DNA of 64,000 bases from Eubacterium limosum (GCF_000807675.2 NZ_CP019962.1:1364001-1428000), one strand, 5' to 3'; shown: positions 46,179 through 56,747, numbered from the stretch's first letter. Translations and numbers: made by a program. Notes: generated by a model not told the origin, from the sequence alone.

Positions 46179-47258
46179 ATGAAAATACTGCATATAACTG
46201 CGATGGAACCATTAAGTCCAAATAGTGGTATTCCTGCTGTGCTAAAGCAATTAACGGACGCTCAAAACGCAATACCAAGTGTTGACTCCTTTGTACTTTC
46301 TTTGAAGGCGGAAGTAAATGAAATTGGCTCTCCATATTTTTTTTCCTTAGGGGAGAATTCGGTACGTGCTTTTCTTAATAACTATACACCTGATGTTGCA
46401 ATACTTCACAGTTTTTTCCATGTGGAATATATTGGAGCAGTGCGAGCGTTAATAAAGGCTGGGATACAGTTTTATATAGAACCTCATGGTTCGTTCGGTC
46501 GTCAGGCAATGAAAAAATCTACTCTAAAAAAGAGAATAGCAAATGCTACAGTCTTCAGACAACAGATTAAAGAAAGTATCGGATATATTTTTACTAATAA
46601 GGCAGAACTAAAAGATGCAATCTACAGGACGAATAATGATTTAGTCATTCCAAATGGAGTGTGTCCTAACATAATCCGATCTTCAAAGATGAAAACGGAA
46701 GATTCCTTTTCTAACCCGACATTATATTTTCTTGGGAGATTTGATGTACATCATAAGGGGTTAGATTATCTATTTGATTCTTTGGATATTCTTGAAAATG
46801 AAAAGCAGAGTATAAAAATAAACATTTATGGCACAGGAAATGATAAACAGGTTAAATATGTTAATGATCGTATAAAGAATTACAGTTATATAAAGGCAAC
46901 TAACTGTGGAACAATATATGGGGAGAAAAAAAAGAGGGCGTTAGAGTCGTGTAATATTCTTATATTGACGTCAAGATATGAAGGAGTTCCTATGACAGTA
47001 TTAGATGGGCTCTCATATGGAAATCCATGTATAGTTACACCAGGTACAAATGTATCAGATGAAGTATCTGAGAATCTGATTGGATGGCATTCTGAACTAT
47101 CGCCAAATATAATTGCAGAAACGATAATCAAGGCAACAAATGAGTATAAAATCAATGGAAAAAAGTATTATACAAGATGTAAGGAGTATGTGCTGAACCA
47201 CTATTCATGGGAAAAAATCGCAGAGGACTCAATAAGTAAGTTGAGTAGAAAGGTATAG
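46179..47258 (+). CDS. Family 4-type glycosyltransferase
   Basis: 359 aa, GT-B fold. An N-terminal MEPLSPNSGIPAVLKQL acceptor region, IEPHGSFGRQAMK, then the donor domain: LYFLGRFDVHHKGLDYLFDS, NIYGTGND, and the donor-binding segment LTSRYEGVPMTVLDGLSYG. The E-x7-E pattern is partial. It probably extends the repeat unit. Confidence 0.9.
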   Translation: MKILHITAMEPLSPNSGIPAVLKQLTDAQNAIPSVDSFVLSLKAEVNEIGSPYFFSLGENSVRAFLNNYTPDVAILHSFFHVEYIGAVRALIKAGIQFYIEPHGSFGRQAMKKSTLKKRIANATVFRQQIKESIGYIFTNKAELKDAIYRTNNDLVIPNGVCPNIIRSSKMKTEDSFSNPTLYFLGRFDVHHKGLDYLFDSLDILENEKQSIKINIYGTGNDKQVKYVNDRIKNYSYIKATNCGTIYGEKKKRALESCNILILTSRYEGVPMTVLDGLSYGNPCIVTPGTNVSDEVSENLIGWHSELSPNIIAETIIKATNEYKINGKKYYTRCKEYVLNHYSWEKIAEDSISKLSRKV

Positions 47259-47282
47259 CAGAGTGTAATTGGAGGATATGGA

Positions 47283-48218
47283 GTGGATAATACTGTAATC
47301 GTGATTGGTGGGAATGGCTTTATAGGTTTTAGCGTTATAATAGAGCTCTTAAGAAGGAAAATAAATGTAAAATATTTAGATATAAACTGGCCTGAGGATC
47401 AATTTAGGTACGATTCTGTAGAGTATTGTATTGGGGACATTTGGGATAATAAATTCTTTCAGAAAGCCCTAAAAGGGGTTTCCTGCGTAATGGACTTTGT
47501 ATCTACTAGTATGCCAAATACAAATGATATTTCACTAAATAATGAGATTAATAATACACTAAGATATCATGATTATATCCTCTCAACAATGAATTATTGT
47601 AATATAAGCAAGTATATTTTCCCTTCATCAGGAGGTGCTATCTATGGAAACAAGGAGTTTGGGTTTGCCTATGAAACGGATGTTCTCAGACCTACTACTC
47701 CATATGGTGTAGGCAAACAAATGACAGAGGAAATTATTCGTTATTACTACGAAAAATGTGGCATTTCTGCTTGCATTCTTCGTATCGGAAACGTGTATGG
47801 ATCACCTAGAATCAGAAGCAAGGCACAAGGAGTTATAGATGTTTTCATCCAGAATGCGTTACGCGGCGAAAAAATAACGATTTGGGGAAATGCAAGGTCA
47901 TCCGTTCGCGATTATATATACTTAGAAGATGTTGCGGTGTCCATTGCAGACATTTGTCAGACTGATTTTAATGATCTGCGAATATATAATGTTGGAACAG
48001 GTATCGGAACTAATCTTATGCAAATAATTAATCTAATTGAAGAGAAGCTTGGTAAAGAGGTGCAGTGCGACTACAAGGAATTCATGGCAAGCGGAATCAA
48101 CAGCATCGTTCTTTCAAATGATAAGATTGCGAATGAAATTGGATGGAAAGCGAAAGTTTCATTGGATGAAGGAATTCGAAGAACAATTGAAACGAAAAGA
48201 TCATTACTAAATGTATAG
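47283..48218 (+). CDS. NAD-dependent nucleotide-sugar epimerase/dehydratase
   Basis: 311 aa, extended short-chain dehydrogenase. GTG start. The NAD motif is VIVIGGNGFIGFSVI, the catalytic Ser lies in FPSSGGAIYG and YxxxK is probably YGVGK. C-terminal WGNARSSVRDYIYLEDVA is typical of UDP-glucose 4-epimerase relatives. Exact reaction unclear. Confidence 0.88.
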   Translation: MDNTVIVIGGNGFIGFSVIIELLRRKINVKYLDINWPEDQFRYDSVEYCIGDIWDNKFFQKALKGVSCVMDFVSTSMPNTNDISLNNEINNTLRYHDYILSTMNYCNISKYIFPSSGGAIYGNKEFGFAYETDVLRPTTPYGVGKQMTEEIIRYYYEKCGISACILRIGNVYGSPRIRSKAQGVIDVFIQNALRGEKITIWGNARSSVRDYIYLEDVAVSIADICQTDFNDLRIYNVGTGIGTNLMQIINLIEEKLGKEVQCDYKEFMASGINSIVLSNDKIANEIGWKAKVSLDEGIRRTIETKRSLLNV

Positions 48219-48228
48219 AGGTTAGTTG

Positions 48229-49341
48229 GTGGAAGAAGGTATGAGTAATATACTGATTGTAACACATTGGTTTTATCCTAGACAGAATCCAAGAGCGTTT
48301 AGAGGTTTTGAATTATATAGAGAGCTAAGTAAAGAACATAAGGTTGATGTACTGATAGGTGATTGGAAATTTCTTTTGAAATCAGGAGAAGATTATCATG
48401 TACTTGATTGCTATTCTGCACAAGAAATAGCAAATAGAAATGCAAAACTCTCAAATAAGAAATTAATTCAAACAGGAATAAAAGTAGTGCAATTCTTTAT
48501 TGGTGATAGATATCTCCTAAGTGGTGGTAAATTTTTATATCAGTCTATTAATCTAGAGAATTATGATGCGGTAATATCTATAGGACTTCCGTTTTATGTC
48601 CATTGGATCACATCAAAAAAAATTAGAAATTATAAAGGAAACATTATATCGATATCTGATTGGGGAGATCCTTTTGACAAAGATCAGGGAAAGAAAATTG
48701 CCAATTATTTTACAAAAATTCAAAAACGCATTTGCAATACCTTTGATTATGTGGTAACTCCTACAAAAAATGCACTTTCATACTATGAAAAGTATAAGGA
48801 TAACAAAAAAAATATTAGAGTAATTCCACAAGGATTTGATTTTTCGGAAGTTGAAATAGCAGATTACCGACCTAACAGGATACCGCATTTTGCATATGCA
48901 GGGATTTTTTACCATGATAAAAGGAATCCAGAGAAGTTCTTAGATTTTCTTTCAGAGGTTGAAGATGATTTTGTATTTACGATTTATACAATAAAGCATG
49001 GTCCAATGTATCAGAATATATTATTAAAATATAAAAAATTATTGAAAGAAAAACTGGTTATCAAAGATATGGTTCCAAGGTTAGAGTGCATCAGGCTGCT
49101 TAGCGAAAATGATTTTTTGATAAATATTGATAATGTTGTTAATGTACAAGTACCATCAAAGTTGATTGATTATACTTTATCGGGCCGTCCGATTCTTAGT
49201 TTTAAACAAGACGAGATTCCGAATGATAAATTTTATGAATTTATATCATCAAATTATTCCCAAAAATATTTGATTAATGTTGATGATTATAACATTACTA
49301 GTGTTGCGTCAAAGTTTAATAGTTTGATTCTGGGAGGGTAA
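48229..49341 (+). CDS. Glycosyltransferase, GT4-like
   Basis: About 370 aa. GTG 48229 is chosen because AGAGGT lies six bases upstream; TTG 48226 and ATG 48241 are alternatives. N-terminus NILIVTHWFYPRQNPRAFRG, donor domain IPQGFDFSEV and HFAYAGIFYHDKRNPEKFL, then NVQVPSKLIDYTLSGRPILS, which matches the sugar-nucleotide-binding region of GT4-like enzymes. Confidence 0.82.
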   Translation: MEEGMSNILIVTHWFYPRQNPRAFRGFELYRELSKEHKVDVLIGDWKFLLKSGEDYHVLDCYSAQEIANRNAKLSNKKLIQTGIKVVQFFIGDRYLLSGGKFLYQSINLENYDAVISIGLPFYVHWITSKKIRNYKGNIISISDWGDPFDKDQGKKIANYFTKIQKRICNTFDYVVTPTKNALSYYEKYKDNKKNIRVIPQGFDFSEVEIADYRPNRIPHFAYAGIFYHDKRNPEKFLDFLSEVEDDFVFTIYTIKHGPMYQNILLKYKKLLKEKLVIKDMVPRLECIRLLSENDFLINIDNVVNVQVPSKLIDYTLSGRPILSFKQDEIPNDKFYEFISSNYSQKYLINVDDYNITSVASKFNSLILGG

Positions 49342-49344
49342 GTT

Positions 49345-50730
49345 ATGCATGATGCGTTCTATAGCAGAAAAGATAAACAGCTTATGGCATTATTATTGCT
49401 ATTGTTCAGATTAACACTGGATTTTATGTATATTTATATCATTCAGAAAGAATACAACAACATTAATATTTTATCAATGGGGTATGCAAATGGAGCATTT
49501 TCATTTCATTATGATGCTGGAAGAATTGCTTATTCATTTTTTGCAAGTTTCCTTTTTATAGAACTTCTTGTTAGATGTATTATTCGTCATGATAAGCCAC
49601 ATGAATTGATATGTGTCGGATTGCTTGGCATTAGTATATTACCAAATATGGTTATGTTTGCTTATTCTAATATTGAGTGGCGGTTCATTTTATTGTTAAC
49701 AATCTTTTGGATTTGGTTCTATACTATTGTCATTTTAATGAACAAAAAAGATGAAGATATAATAGATCGTGGTGAACAGAAAAGTGGCTCAATAGGGATA
49801 TTCTCAAAAAAAACAGCGTGGTATCTATTTTGGATTATTGTTTTAGCATTTATCTTTGGAAGCATAGTTTTATCATATAGATATTATGGCGGTTTTCATA
49901 TCAATTTAAGTTTTGCTGACAATGATGTATACGAGTTAAGATTATCTGCTAGAGGTTCATTTGGAACCTTTTTAAACTATTTTAGAAATAACGCCATGTA
50001 CGTTATTATCCCCTTGATCGCGAATATCTTTCTTATTAAAAGAAAATATGGCTTGTTTGGAATCAGTTTTATTGTACTTTTACTTTTATTTAGTGTTGAC
50101 TCTCAAAAAGCTGTGTTGATGTTAGCAATTCTTTCTTTTGGTGTTGCACATATTATTAAAAACAAGATTTCAAACACATTAATTAGAGGGCTATTGTTTG
50201 CTAACCTTTTTGTAATTCTTTTTTATCTGATTACTGGTAATTTGTTGCTTATCGAGTATCTTGTAAAAAGAATTTATTTTCTCCCCGCGATAATAGGGCG
50301 ATGCTACTATGAGTACGTAACAACAAACGGAAACATGGTTTTGCTTTCTTCGTTTTTACAAGGTATAGGTGCTATAAAAAATTATGTGTACGCAGACGTA
50401 TCACTGCCGTTCCTTATTGGCAAATATTATTTTGGAAGTGTCTCAATTAGTGCAAACACAGGAGGGTTTGCTGGTGCATACGCGTATGGAATATTATCTC
50501 TGTTTATAACTCCTTTGGCGTATGGATTTTTATTTAGGCTATTAGATAAAGTTACCATTTTTGTTGAAGCTAAATTCTATATCCCATTCATAATGGTTAC
50601 GGTGTACGTTATTGTGGGTAGCACGATCTCTTCTGTTTTATTAGTATATGGTTATATTATAGGAATAATAATGCTTTATATCATGAATAACACTGATGAT
50701 TTTGAGTTTTCAAAAAGTTCAGGAATATAA
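49345..50730 (+). CDS. wzy: Polysaccharide polymerase (Wzy-like) membrane protein
   Basis: 461 aa with roughly ten or more hydrophobic segments and a long outside loop, the profile of O-antigen/capsule polymerases. GGGAGGGTAAGTT precedes the ATG. Primary sequence of Wzy proteins is poorly conserved, so the call rests on topology and on being the only such protein in a cluster that also has a flippase. Confidence 0.72.
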   Translation: MHDAFYSRKDKQLMALLLLLFRLTLDFMYIYIIQKEYNNINILSMGYANGAFSFHYDAGRIAYSFFASFLFIELLVRCIIRHDKPHELICVGLLGISILPNMVMFAYSNIEWRFILLLTIFWIWFYTIVILMNKKDEDIIDRGEQKSGSIGIFSKKTAWYLFWIIVLAFIFGSIVLSYRYYGGFHINLSFADNDVYELRLSARGSFGTFLNYFRNNAMYVIIPLIANIFLIKRKYGLFGISFIVLLLLFSVDSQKAVLMLAILSFGVAHIIKNKISNTLIRGLLFANLFVILFYLITGNLLLIEYLVKRIYFLPAIIGRCYYEYVTTNGNMVLLSSFLQGIGAIKNYVYADVSLPFLIGKYYFGSVSISANTGGFAGAYAYGILSLFITPLAYGFLFRLLDKVTIFVEAKFYIPFIMVTVYVIVGSTISSVLLVYGYIIGIIMLYIMNNTDDFEFSKSSGI

Positions 50731-50753
50731 TTCACTCTTAGGAGGAAATGAAA

Positions 50754-52874
50754 ATGAAACAGGTCTTTGTAAACAAAGGTCAAATTATAACCCGTGAGGT
50801 TCCGGTAAAAAGAGTCGAAAGTGGCTGTGTGAAGGTTGCAACATCGTATTCATGTATTTCTATGGGCACGGAGCTCGCTAGTGTTGCTTCATCGGGCAAG
50901 TCAATTTTGGATCGTATTAAAGAAAATCCCGATTTGATAAAACGTGGATTCAAAATGATTAAAGAGAAAGGAATTGGTGGCACCAAAGGTGCTATTGACA
51001 ATTCCTTCGATAAATGGATTCCTCTGGGATATAGCGCGTCTGGCATCGTTACTGAAGTCGGCGAAGGAGTTCCTGGCATTTATCCGGGAGACAGAGTGGC
51101 TTGCGCCGGCGGTAATTATGCAACGCATTCTGAGGAAATGATAGTACCAAAAAACTTAATAGCAAAACTTCCTGACTCTGTATCACTTCGTGACGCATCT
51201 TCCGTTGCAATCGGATGTATTGCTATGCAGGGAATAAGACGTGCAGATGTTAAACTTGGCGAAGTTGTTGTGGTTATTGGCCTGGGATTAATTGGGCAGT
51301 TGACTGTTCAAATGTTAAATGCAGCTGGAGCTAGAGTAATTGCATCAGATGTCAACTCTGAAAGAATTGCTGAAACTGAATCTCTGGGTGTGATTCATGT
51401 TGTAAATTCTACAAAAGAGAATCTCATTGATGCGGTAAATTCTCTGACTGATGGTCATGGAGCTGATAGCGTAATTATCACGGCAGCCACGAATTCATCT
51501 GTACCTTTAAAGCAGGCATTTAATTGTTGCAGAAAACGTGGACGCGTTGTGCTTGTAGGTGTTGTAGATCTAAATATTGATCGCGATGATATTTATCAAA
51601 AAGAACTAGAATTTTTTATGTCAACATCCTATGGACCCGGACGATATGACAGCACTTATGAAGAAGGAGGCATTGATTACCCGTACCACTGGGTCAGATT
51701 CACAGAGAATCGCAACATGCAAGACTATCTTAGGCTCATTGGAGAGAAGAAGATCAATCTTAGTTATATGTTTGCCGAGGATGTGAACGTCGATGATGCT
51801 GATGCGGTATATGAATCTTTGGCAGAAGGTCAGTATAGACCTTTAATGCAGACATTTAAGTACGGGGAGGAAAAAGAAGAAAAAAAAAATACTGAAATTT
51901 CCCTTAAACTCACAACGAATAAAAGCGATAAAATTCGTGTTGCATTGTGCGGTGTTGGTAACTTTGCAAAAATGTTCCATCTTCCTAATTTGGATAAAAT
52001 AGTAGATTATGAAATTTATTCAATAATGTCTAGGGATGGTGGAAATGCGACTAAAGCGGCAACAGATTATCACGCTTCAAAGTTAACCACTGATTATAAC
52101 GACATATTAAATGATCCCAACGTGGATGTTATAGTGATTACAACGCGTCACAATTTACATTTTCAATACGTGGTTGATGCTCTCAAGGCAGGGAAAACAG
52201 TATTTGTCGAAAAGCCTTTATGCATGAATTCGGAAGAACTGGCAGCCATTGAAGAAACATTGAAGTCAACTAAAGGCGGCTTAATGGTAGGATATAACCG
52301 AAGATTTTCTCCTCATGCGCAGAAGATTAAGGGATATCTAACAAATCGTGTTAATCCTATGATCATTAATTATGTCATGAACGCAGGCTATATTGCTCCG
52401 GATGCTTGGGTGCATGGCAGAGAAGGCGGCGGAAGAATCATCGGAGAAGGTTGTCATATAATTGACCTTTTCAACTATTTTACTGACGAAATTCCAGTTT
52501 CTGTAACTGTAGAATCGATTACGCCAAAGACAAAAAACATTGGGAAGATCGACAACTGCGTAATTACGGTGAAATATGATGGCGGATCCATTGCTACACT
52601 GACATACTGTGCAAATGGAAACTCTAAATACCCTAAGGAATTCTGTCAAATATTTTGTGATAACAGCACTTATGTATTGAATGATTACAAGGAAACTCAG
52701 ATATACAGTTCTAGAACGGAGACATTTACGACGAAAATTGCAGACAAAGGACACTACAACGAGCTTGTCGAGTTTGCAGAGTCTATTAAATCTGGGAAAA
52801 GGTTTTTGATACCTTTGGTATCACTACTAGCGACATCAAAGATTACTTTTATTGCGGATGAGAATTTGAGATGA
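50754..52874 (+). CDS. Two-domain oxidoreductase: zinc-type dehydrogenase fused to Gfo/Idh/MocA
   Basis: ATG 50754 lies eight bases after GGAGG; the ATG at 50748 is too close. 706 aa. Residues ~1–360 are a medium-chain alcohol-dehydrogenase fold (GYSASGIVTEVGEGVPGIYP, GDRVACAGGNYATHSEE, VVVIGLGLIGQLTVQML). Residues ~385–700 are a Gfo/Idh/MocA dehydrogenase (VALCGVGNFAKMFHLPNL, FVEKPLCMN, GYNRRFSPHAQKIK). The pair is found next to heparinase-like genes in other polysaccharide clusters. Reaction unknown; sugar oxidation or epimerisation is likely. Confidence 0.85.
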   Translation: MKQVFVNKGQIITREVPVKRVESGCVKVATSYSCISMGTELASVASSGKSILDRIKENPDLIKRGFKMIKEKGIGGTKGAIDNSFDKWIPLGYSASGIVTEVGEGVPGIYPGDRVACAGGNYATHSEEMIVPKNLIAKLPDSVSLRDASSVAIGCIAMQGIRRADVKLGEVVVVIGLGLIGQLTVQMLNAAGARVIASDVNSERIAETESLGVIHVVNSTKENLIDAVNSLTDGHGADSVIITAATNSSVPLKQAFNCCRKRGRVVLVGVVDLNIDRDDIYQKELEFFMSTSYGPGRYDSTYEEGGIDYPYHWVRFTENRNMQDYLRLIGEKKINLSYMFAEDVNVDDADAVYESLAEGQYRPLMQTFKYGEEKEEKKNTEISLKLTTNKSDKIRVALCGVGNFAKMFHLPNLDKIVDYEIYSIMSRDGGNATKAATDYHASKLTTDYNDILNDPNVDVIVITTRHNLHFQYVVDALKAGKTVFVEKPLCMNSEELAAIEETLKSTKGGLMVGYNRRFSPHAQKIKGYLTNRVNPMIINYVMNAGYIAPDAWVHGREGGGRIIGEGCHIIDLFNYFTDEIPVSVTVESITPKTKNIGKIDNCVITVKYDGGSIATLTYCANGNSKYPKEFCQIFCDNSTYVLNDYKETQIYSSRTETFTTKIADKGHYNELVEFAESIKSGKRFLIPLVSLLATSKITFIADENLR

Positions 52875-53539
52875 GAAAGATTTTATCTTGGGGATGGAGA
52901 TGGGGTGAGCGCCTCTATCTGCGAAAAAAACAAGTTGCTGTTGGAAAAGGGACGCTTTTTAACAAATCGACAGTTTTCGAGGGGTATAATAATGTTCATC
53001 GGAACTGTCATCTTTATGGAGCTCACATTGGGATAGGTTCATATATGGGGGATGAATGCGTTTTTAACAGTACTTATATCGGTAAGTACTGTGCGCTTGG
53101 CGCAGGAATCCGAGTATCGTTGGGTGATCATCCACTACATAAATTTGTTTCCATCCATCCAGCATTTTTTTCAACGAAAAAACAAGCGGGTTTTACTTTC
53201 TGTGAAAGAGATATATGGAAATCGGATAAGCAATTGAAAGGGAAATATGTTTGTACAATTGGTAGCGACGTTTGGATTGGCGATGAAGTCACAATTTTGG
53301 GTGGAATCAAAGTTGCAGATGGCTCTGTGGTTGGCGCAGGTGCGGTCGTTACAAGAGATACAGAACCCTATGGAATATACGTTGGCGTTCCTGCAAAGAA
53401 GATAGGCAGTAGATTTTCTGAGGAAGATATTTCTTTTCTGCTTAAGTCCCGTTGGTGGGATTCCAAATTCGAGGATCTTGTGTTCAAATCACATTTGTTT
53501 TCTGATATTCAGCAGTTTACGCAAAAGTTTGAGGAATAA
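52871..53539 (+). CDS. Hexapeptide-repeat O-acetyltransferase (CatB/XAT-like)
   Basis: 222 aa, left-handed beta-helix: IGSYMGDECVFNSTYIGKYC, then ISLGDHPLHKF-like (VSLGDHPLH), IGSDVWIGDEVTILGGIKV, VVGAGAVVTRDTEPYGIYVG and VPAKKIGSRF. Probably acetylates a sugar of the repeat unit. Four-base overlap (ATGA) with the preceding gene. Confidence 0.88.
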   Translation: MRKILSWGWRWGERLYLRKKQVAVGKGTLFNKSTVFEGYNNVHRNCHLYGAHIGIGSYMGDECVFNSTYIGKYCALGAGIRVSLGDHPLHKFVSIHPAFFSTKKQAGFTFCERDIWKSDKQLKGKYVCTIGSDVWIGDEVTILGGIKVADGSVVGAGAVVTRDTEPYGIYVGVPAKKIGSRFSEEDISFLLKSRWWDSKFEDLVFKSHLFSDIQQFTQKFEE

Positions 53540-53542
53540 AGC

Positions 53543-54736
53543 ATGAAGACAATTTTAAAGGTCTTTTCAGCAGATATGGCTGCCAAATTTGTGGCAATGA
53601 TTACGACGATACTGCTGATTCGTTATATGTCTGATCATAACTATGCTGATTATACAATATTTGTAGCAAGCACAAACATCTTTAATCAAATTGCAATTAG
53701 TTCATTTGGCAAGATGTATATTGTTGATCATGCAAGTCTGAAAGGCAAAGAATCAACACTGCTCTCGATTGAGATGAGCCTATCTATTTTTATTACAGGT
53801 ATGTTTTGGATAATTCAGCCGGTGGTGAGATCGAATGTATTTGCGCTTGTACTGTTGATGATTTCCACATGTGTATTTGGCTATGCGAGAGTAATATATC
53901 AACAACAATGCAAATTTAAAGTATATACAATTCTGGAAATAATAAGAGTTGCCTCTTTTCTCGCATTAGTGTTCACATGCCACTATTTTGCTAAAACAGA
54001 ATTGTCCGCATTTGTCGTTATTATTTTTCAAACAATCTCATTAGCATTATGTATTCCGTTTTTGTCCCAAAGGAGAACAAATATAACCATTTTCCAAAAA
54101 CTTGATTTTAAGAGTTTATTCAAATTCCTGCTTCAAAAAGAGCAATTATATTTGTTTGTTTACGCAGCCTTAATGGCGATTTTGCTTCAGATTGACGTGC
54201 TTGCACTTAAAACCTGGAGTACTGACTATGATGTGTCAACGTACGCTTCGGCATTTAAGTACTACAACATGATGCTATTACTTTTGAATACTGTAAATAG
54301 CGTTCTCCTTCCCAAGATTTCATCGGAAGAAAATTATTATAATATTAGCAAAATGTATAAGCAACAAGATATATTGTCTATTGCTTTGCTTGTGGGGATA
54401 GTTATAGCAATAGTTATAGCACCTTGCGTTTTGCCTATAATTGACGGCGGTAAATATCCTGAAGCAATTGGCGTGTTTAGAATACTTTGTATTTCAGCGA
54501 TCATCTCGTTCTGGGGGTCACCCTATAATAATTTGCTCATTAAAGAAAAGAAGTATTTGAGCATTTGTACTAGGTTTATCATTGGTATTATCGTTGCGAT
54601 TGCAGGAAATTATATTTTGATTCCTAGAATGGGAGTAAACGGCACAGCTATCTCTACATTGATTTCATATGGAATTGTTAATCTATCTTCCAGAGTTCAT
54701 GCAAAGATGATTATTAAGGAAAAGATAAGAGGCTAA
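53543..54736 (+). CDS. wzx: Polysaccharide flippase (Wzx-like)
   Basis: 397 aa, about 11–12 hydrophobic helices. ILKVFSADMAAKFVAMITTI at the N-terminus and INSVLLPKISSEE-like (VNSVLLPKISSE) in the middle match the MATE/oligosaccharide-flippase superfamily. It moves lipid-linked repeat units across the membrane before polymerisation. Confidence 0.85.
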   Translation: MKTILKVFSADMAAKFVAMITTILLIRYMSDHNYADYTIFVASTNIFNQIAISSFGKMYIVDHASLKGKESTLLSIEMSLSIFITGMFWIIQPVVRSNVFALVLLMISTCVFGYARVIYQQQCKFKVYTILEIIRVASFLALVFTCHYFAKTELSAFVVIIFQTISLALCIPFLSQRRTNITIFQKLDFKSLFKFLLQKEQLYLFVYAALMAILLQIDVLALKTWSTDYDVSTYASAFKYYNMMLLLLNTVNSVLLPKISSEENYYNISKMYKQQDILSIALLVGIVIAIVIAPCVLPIIDGGKYPEAIGVFRILCISAIISFWGSPYNNLLIKEKKYLSICTRFIIGIIVAIAGNYILIPRMGVNGTAISTLISYGIVNLSSRVHAKMIIKEKIRG

Positions 54737-54740
54737 CCTA

Positions 54741-56744
54741 ATGTCTATAAGCGTACTGAATCGGTTGCAAAAAAGAAGTGTAAAAGATATATATCTTTAC
54801 ATTAATGAAAAAATTGTTAAACGCAAAAGAAAGTTTTTATACAATAGAACAATTATGAAAAAAGAACCATCCCGAAATTATTATCAGCTGCCTAGTTTTA
54901 ATTTGGAAAAGATAAATAAGGAAGAGTTGTTTTTAGCGGAATCTTTTTGCAAACATGTGTATGATTTGTTAGGAAGCGGTCCCAAAAAAGTATGTAGGAA
55001 ACAAGGATACGACATTCATCAACTCCAAATAATAAGCGAATTTAAATTACAAGATATAATTGATGAAATTAGAATTTTGAATTCTGGATATAAGCCGATA
55101 GAGTGGCAGTTAGACTTTAAAAACGATTACCTTTTTAGTGAAAGACAAAAGAGTGATGATATTCAAAATAGTGAATCTAATGGGTATGATATAAAGATCC
55201 CGTGGGAATTGGCTCGATGTCAGCATCTTCCGTTTCTAGCGCGAATATATAGGACAACTGGAAATTTAAGTTATAAAAACGAAATTCTATGTGAAATTTT
55301 AGATTTTATTACTTTTAACCCCATAGGATATGGGGTTAATTGGAAGTGTACTATGGATGTAGGAATTCGTGTTGTGAATTGGATAATGGCTTTGGATCTT
55401 ATTTCTTCTGGTATCAATGAGGATACAGATCAATTTGTTTATGAGGTTATTTCAAAATCAATTTATCAACATTGTGTTTTTATTAGATATCATTTAGAAG
55501 ATTATCGCGATTATAGAGGCAACCACTATCTGTCGAATATTGTAGGGCTTCTCTTTTCAAGCCTGTATTTTTATCCAAAAGGACAGATTAAGAGAATACA
55601 AGAATTCGCTATAAAACAATTGTTTTGCTCGATAAACGAACAGTTTTATATGGATGGTGGTAATTTTGAGAGTTCCTTGCCATATCATCGGCTAGCGCTT
55701 GAAATGGTTATTTATGGTATCTGGAGAATACTTTTATTGGCAGACTGTAATGATGTTTGTTATCAATGTGTTAGTCTTATTCATATTCATAAGAGAGAAG
55801 TAGAGAAACTCGGGAAAGCGTTTAGAATGTTGCTTGATTCTATCAAGCCCAATGGGAATATCTACCAACTTGGTGATAATGACAGTGGTCATTTGCTTCG
55901 ATTTTATCACTTTGGAGAGTATTTATCTTTTGATAAATATGTCAGTCGATATGGGAAAATATCGCTTGAACAAAATGAAGAGTTTGTGTGGGACGAGAAC
56001 GAATTAAGTTGTAGCGAGATAGAATGCCTGATTAACACTATTTTAAAAAAAAGCTATGCAAACTCTTTCTTTAGCGGATTATTTGGAAATGTTTTTCAAT
56101 CATCAGCTATATTCTCTATAATCAGTGATTCTTTTGAACGAGCTGCGCATGATACGCCGAAGTTGAATAATCAAAAGCTACTCTGTAAATTACCATATCA
56201 ACAGATACGAATAATTAAGTTTTCTTCTTCTGTTGATTTACATAAGTTGAATTCTTTCTATTATTCTGACTTTGGCTTAGTAGGATTAAAAAGTGATTCT
56301 TTCTATCTAGGGATATCGCTTACTGATGCTGGACAAAATGGAAGAGGAGGACATTCACATAACGATAAACTATCATTTGAATTATTTGTAGATGGTACTG
56401 AGTATGAAAGAGATCCTGGCACCTATGTTTATACAGAATCACGCGAGTGGAGAAATAAGTTTAGGTCCTCCCTAGCTCATAACAGTCCATATTTTGGTGA
56501 TGAACAAAACCAGATAGGTAATAACTGCTTTGAATTAAGACAACGCACTATCTGTAAACTTATAGAACTCAAAGACAATTTTATCAAGGTATCTTGTAAG
56601 TGTAAAGACATATATGTAATTCGAACATTTGAGTTATTCGAGAGCAAGATTGTGATTAATGACTATTCAAACGCTAAATTTGTTGAGTACACTGAATTCG
56701 GTTTTTTTTCTAATGGGTATGGAAAAATCCAAAAAAGGAGATAG
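54741..56744 (+). CDS. Heparinase II/III family protein
   Basis: 667 aa. The N-terminal half is an alpha/alpha toroid (NDYLFSERQ; IKIPWELARCQHLPFLARIY; LEDYRDYRGNHYLSNIVGLL). The C-terminal half is the beta-sandwich with GRGGHSHNDKLSFELFVDG and RDPGTYVYTESREWRNKFRS...AHNSP, signature of heparinase II/III. No signal peptide is seen, so it may act inside the cell. In polysaccharide clusters such proteins are thought to modify or edit uronate-containing polymer, which fits the UDP-GlcA and UDP-ManNAcA enzymes here. It ends soon after the second domain. Confidence 0.87.
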   Translation: MSISVLNRLQKRSVKDIYLYINEKIVKRKRKFLYNRTIMKKEPSRNYYQLPSFNLEKINKEELFLAESFCKHVYDLLGSGPKKVCRKQGYDIHQLQIISEFKLQDIIDEIRILNSGYKPIEWQLDFKNDYLFSERQKSDDIQNSESNGYDIKIPWELARCQHLPFLARIYRTTGNLSYKNEILCEILDFITFNPIGYGVNWKCTMDVGIRVVNWIMALDLISSGINEDTDQFVYEVISKSIYQHCVFIRYHLEDYRDYRGNHYLSNIVGLLFSSLYFYPKGQIKRIQEFAIKQLFCSINEQFYMDGGNFESSLPYHRLALEMVIYGIWRILLLADCNDVCYQCVSLIHIHKREVEKLGKAFRMLLDSIKPNGNIYQLGDNDSGHLLRFYHFGEYLSFDKYVSRYGKISLEQNEEFVWDENELSCSEIECLINTILKKSYANSFFSGLFGNVFQSSAIFSIISDSFERAAHDTPKLNNQKLLCKLPYQQIRIIKFSSSVDLHKLNSFYYSDFGLVGLKSDSFYLGISLTDAGQNGRGGHSHNDKLSFELFVDGTEYERDPGTYVYTESREWRNKFRSSLAHNSPYFGDEQNQIGNNCFELRQRTICKLIELKDNFIKVSCKCKDIYVIRTFELFESKIVINDYSNAKFVEYTEFGFFSNGYGKIQKRR

Positions 56745-56747
56745 AAA

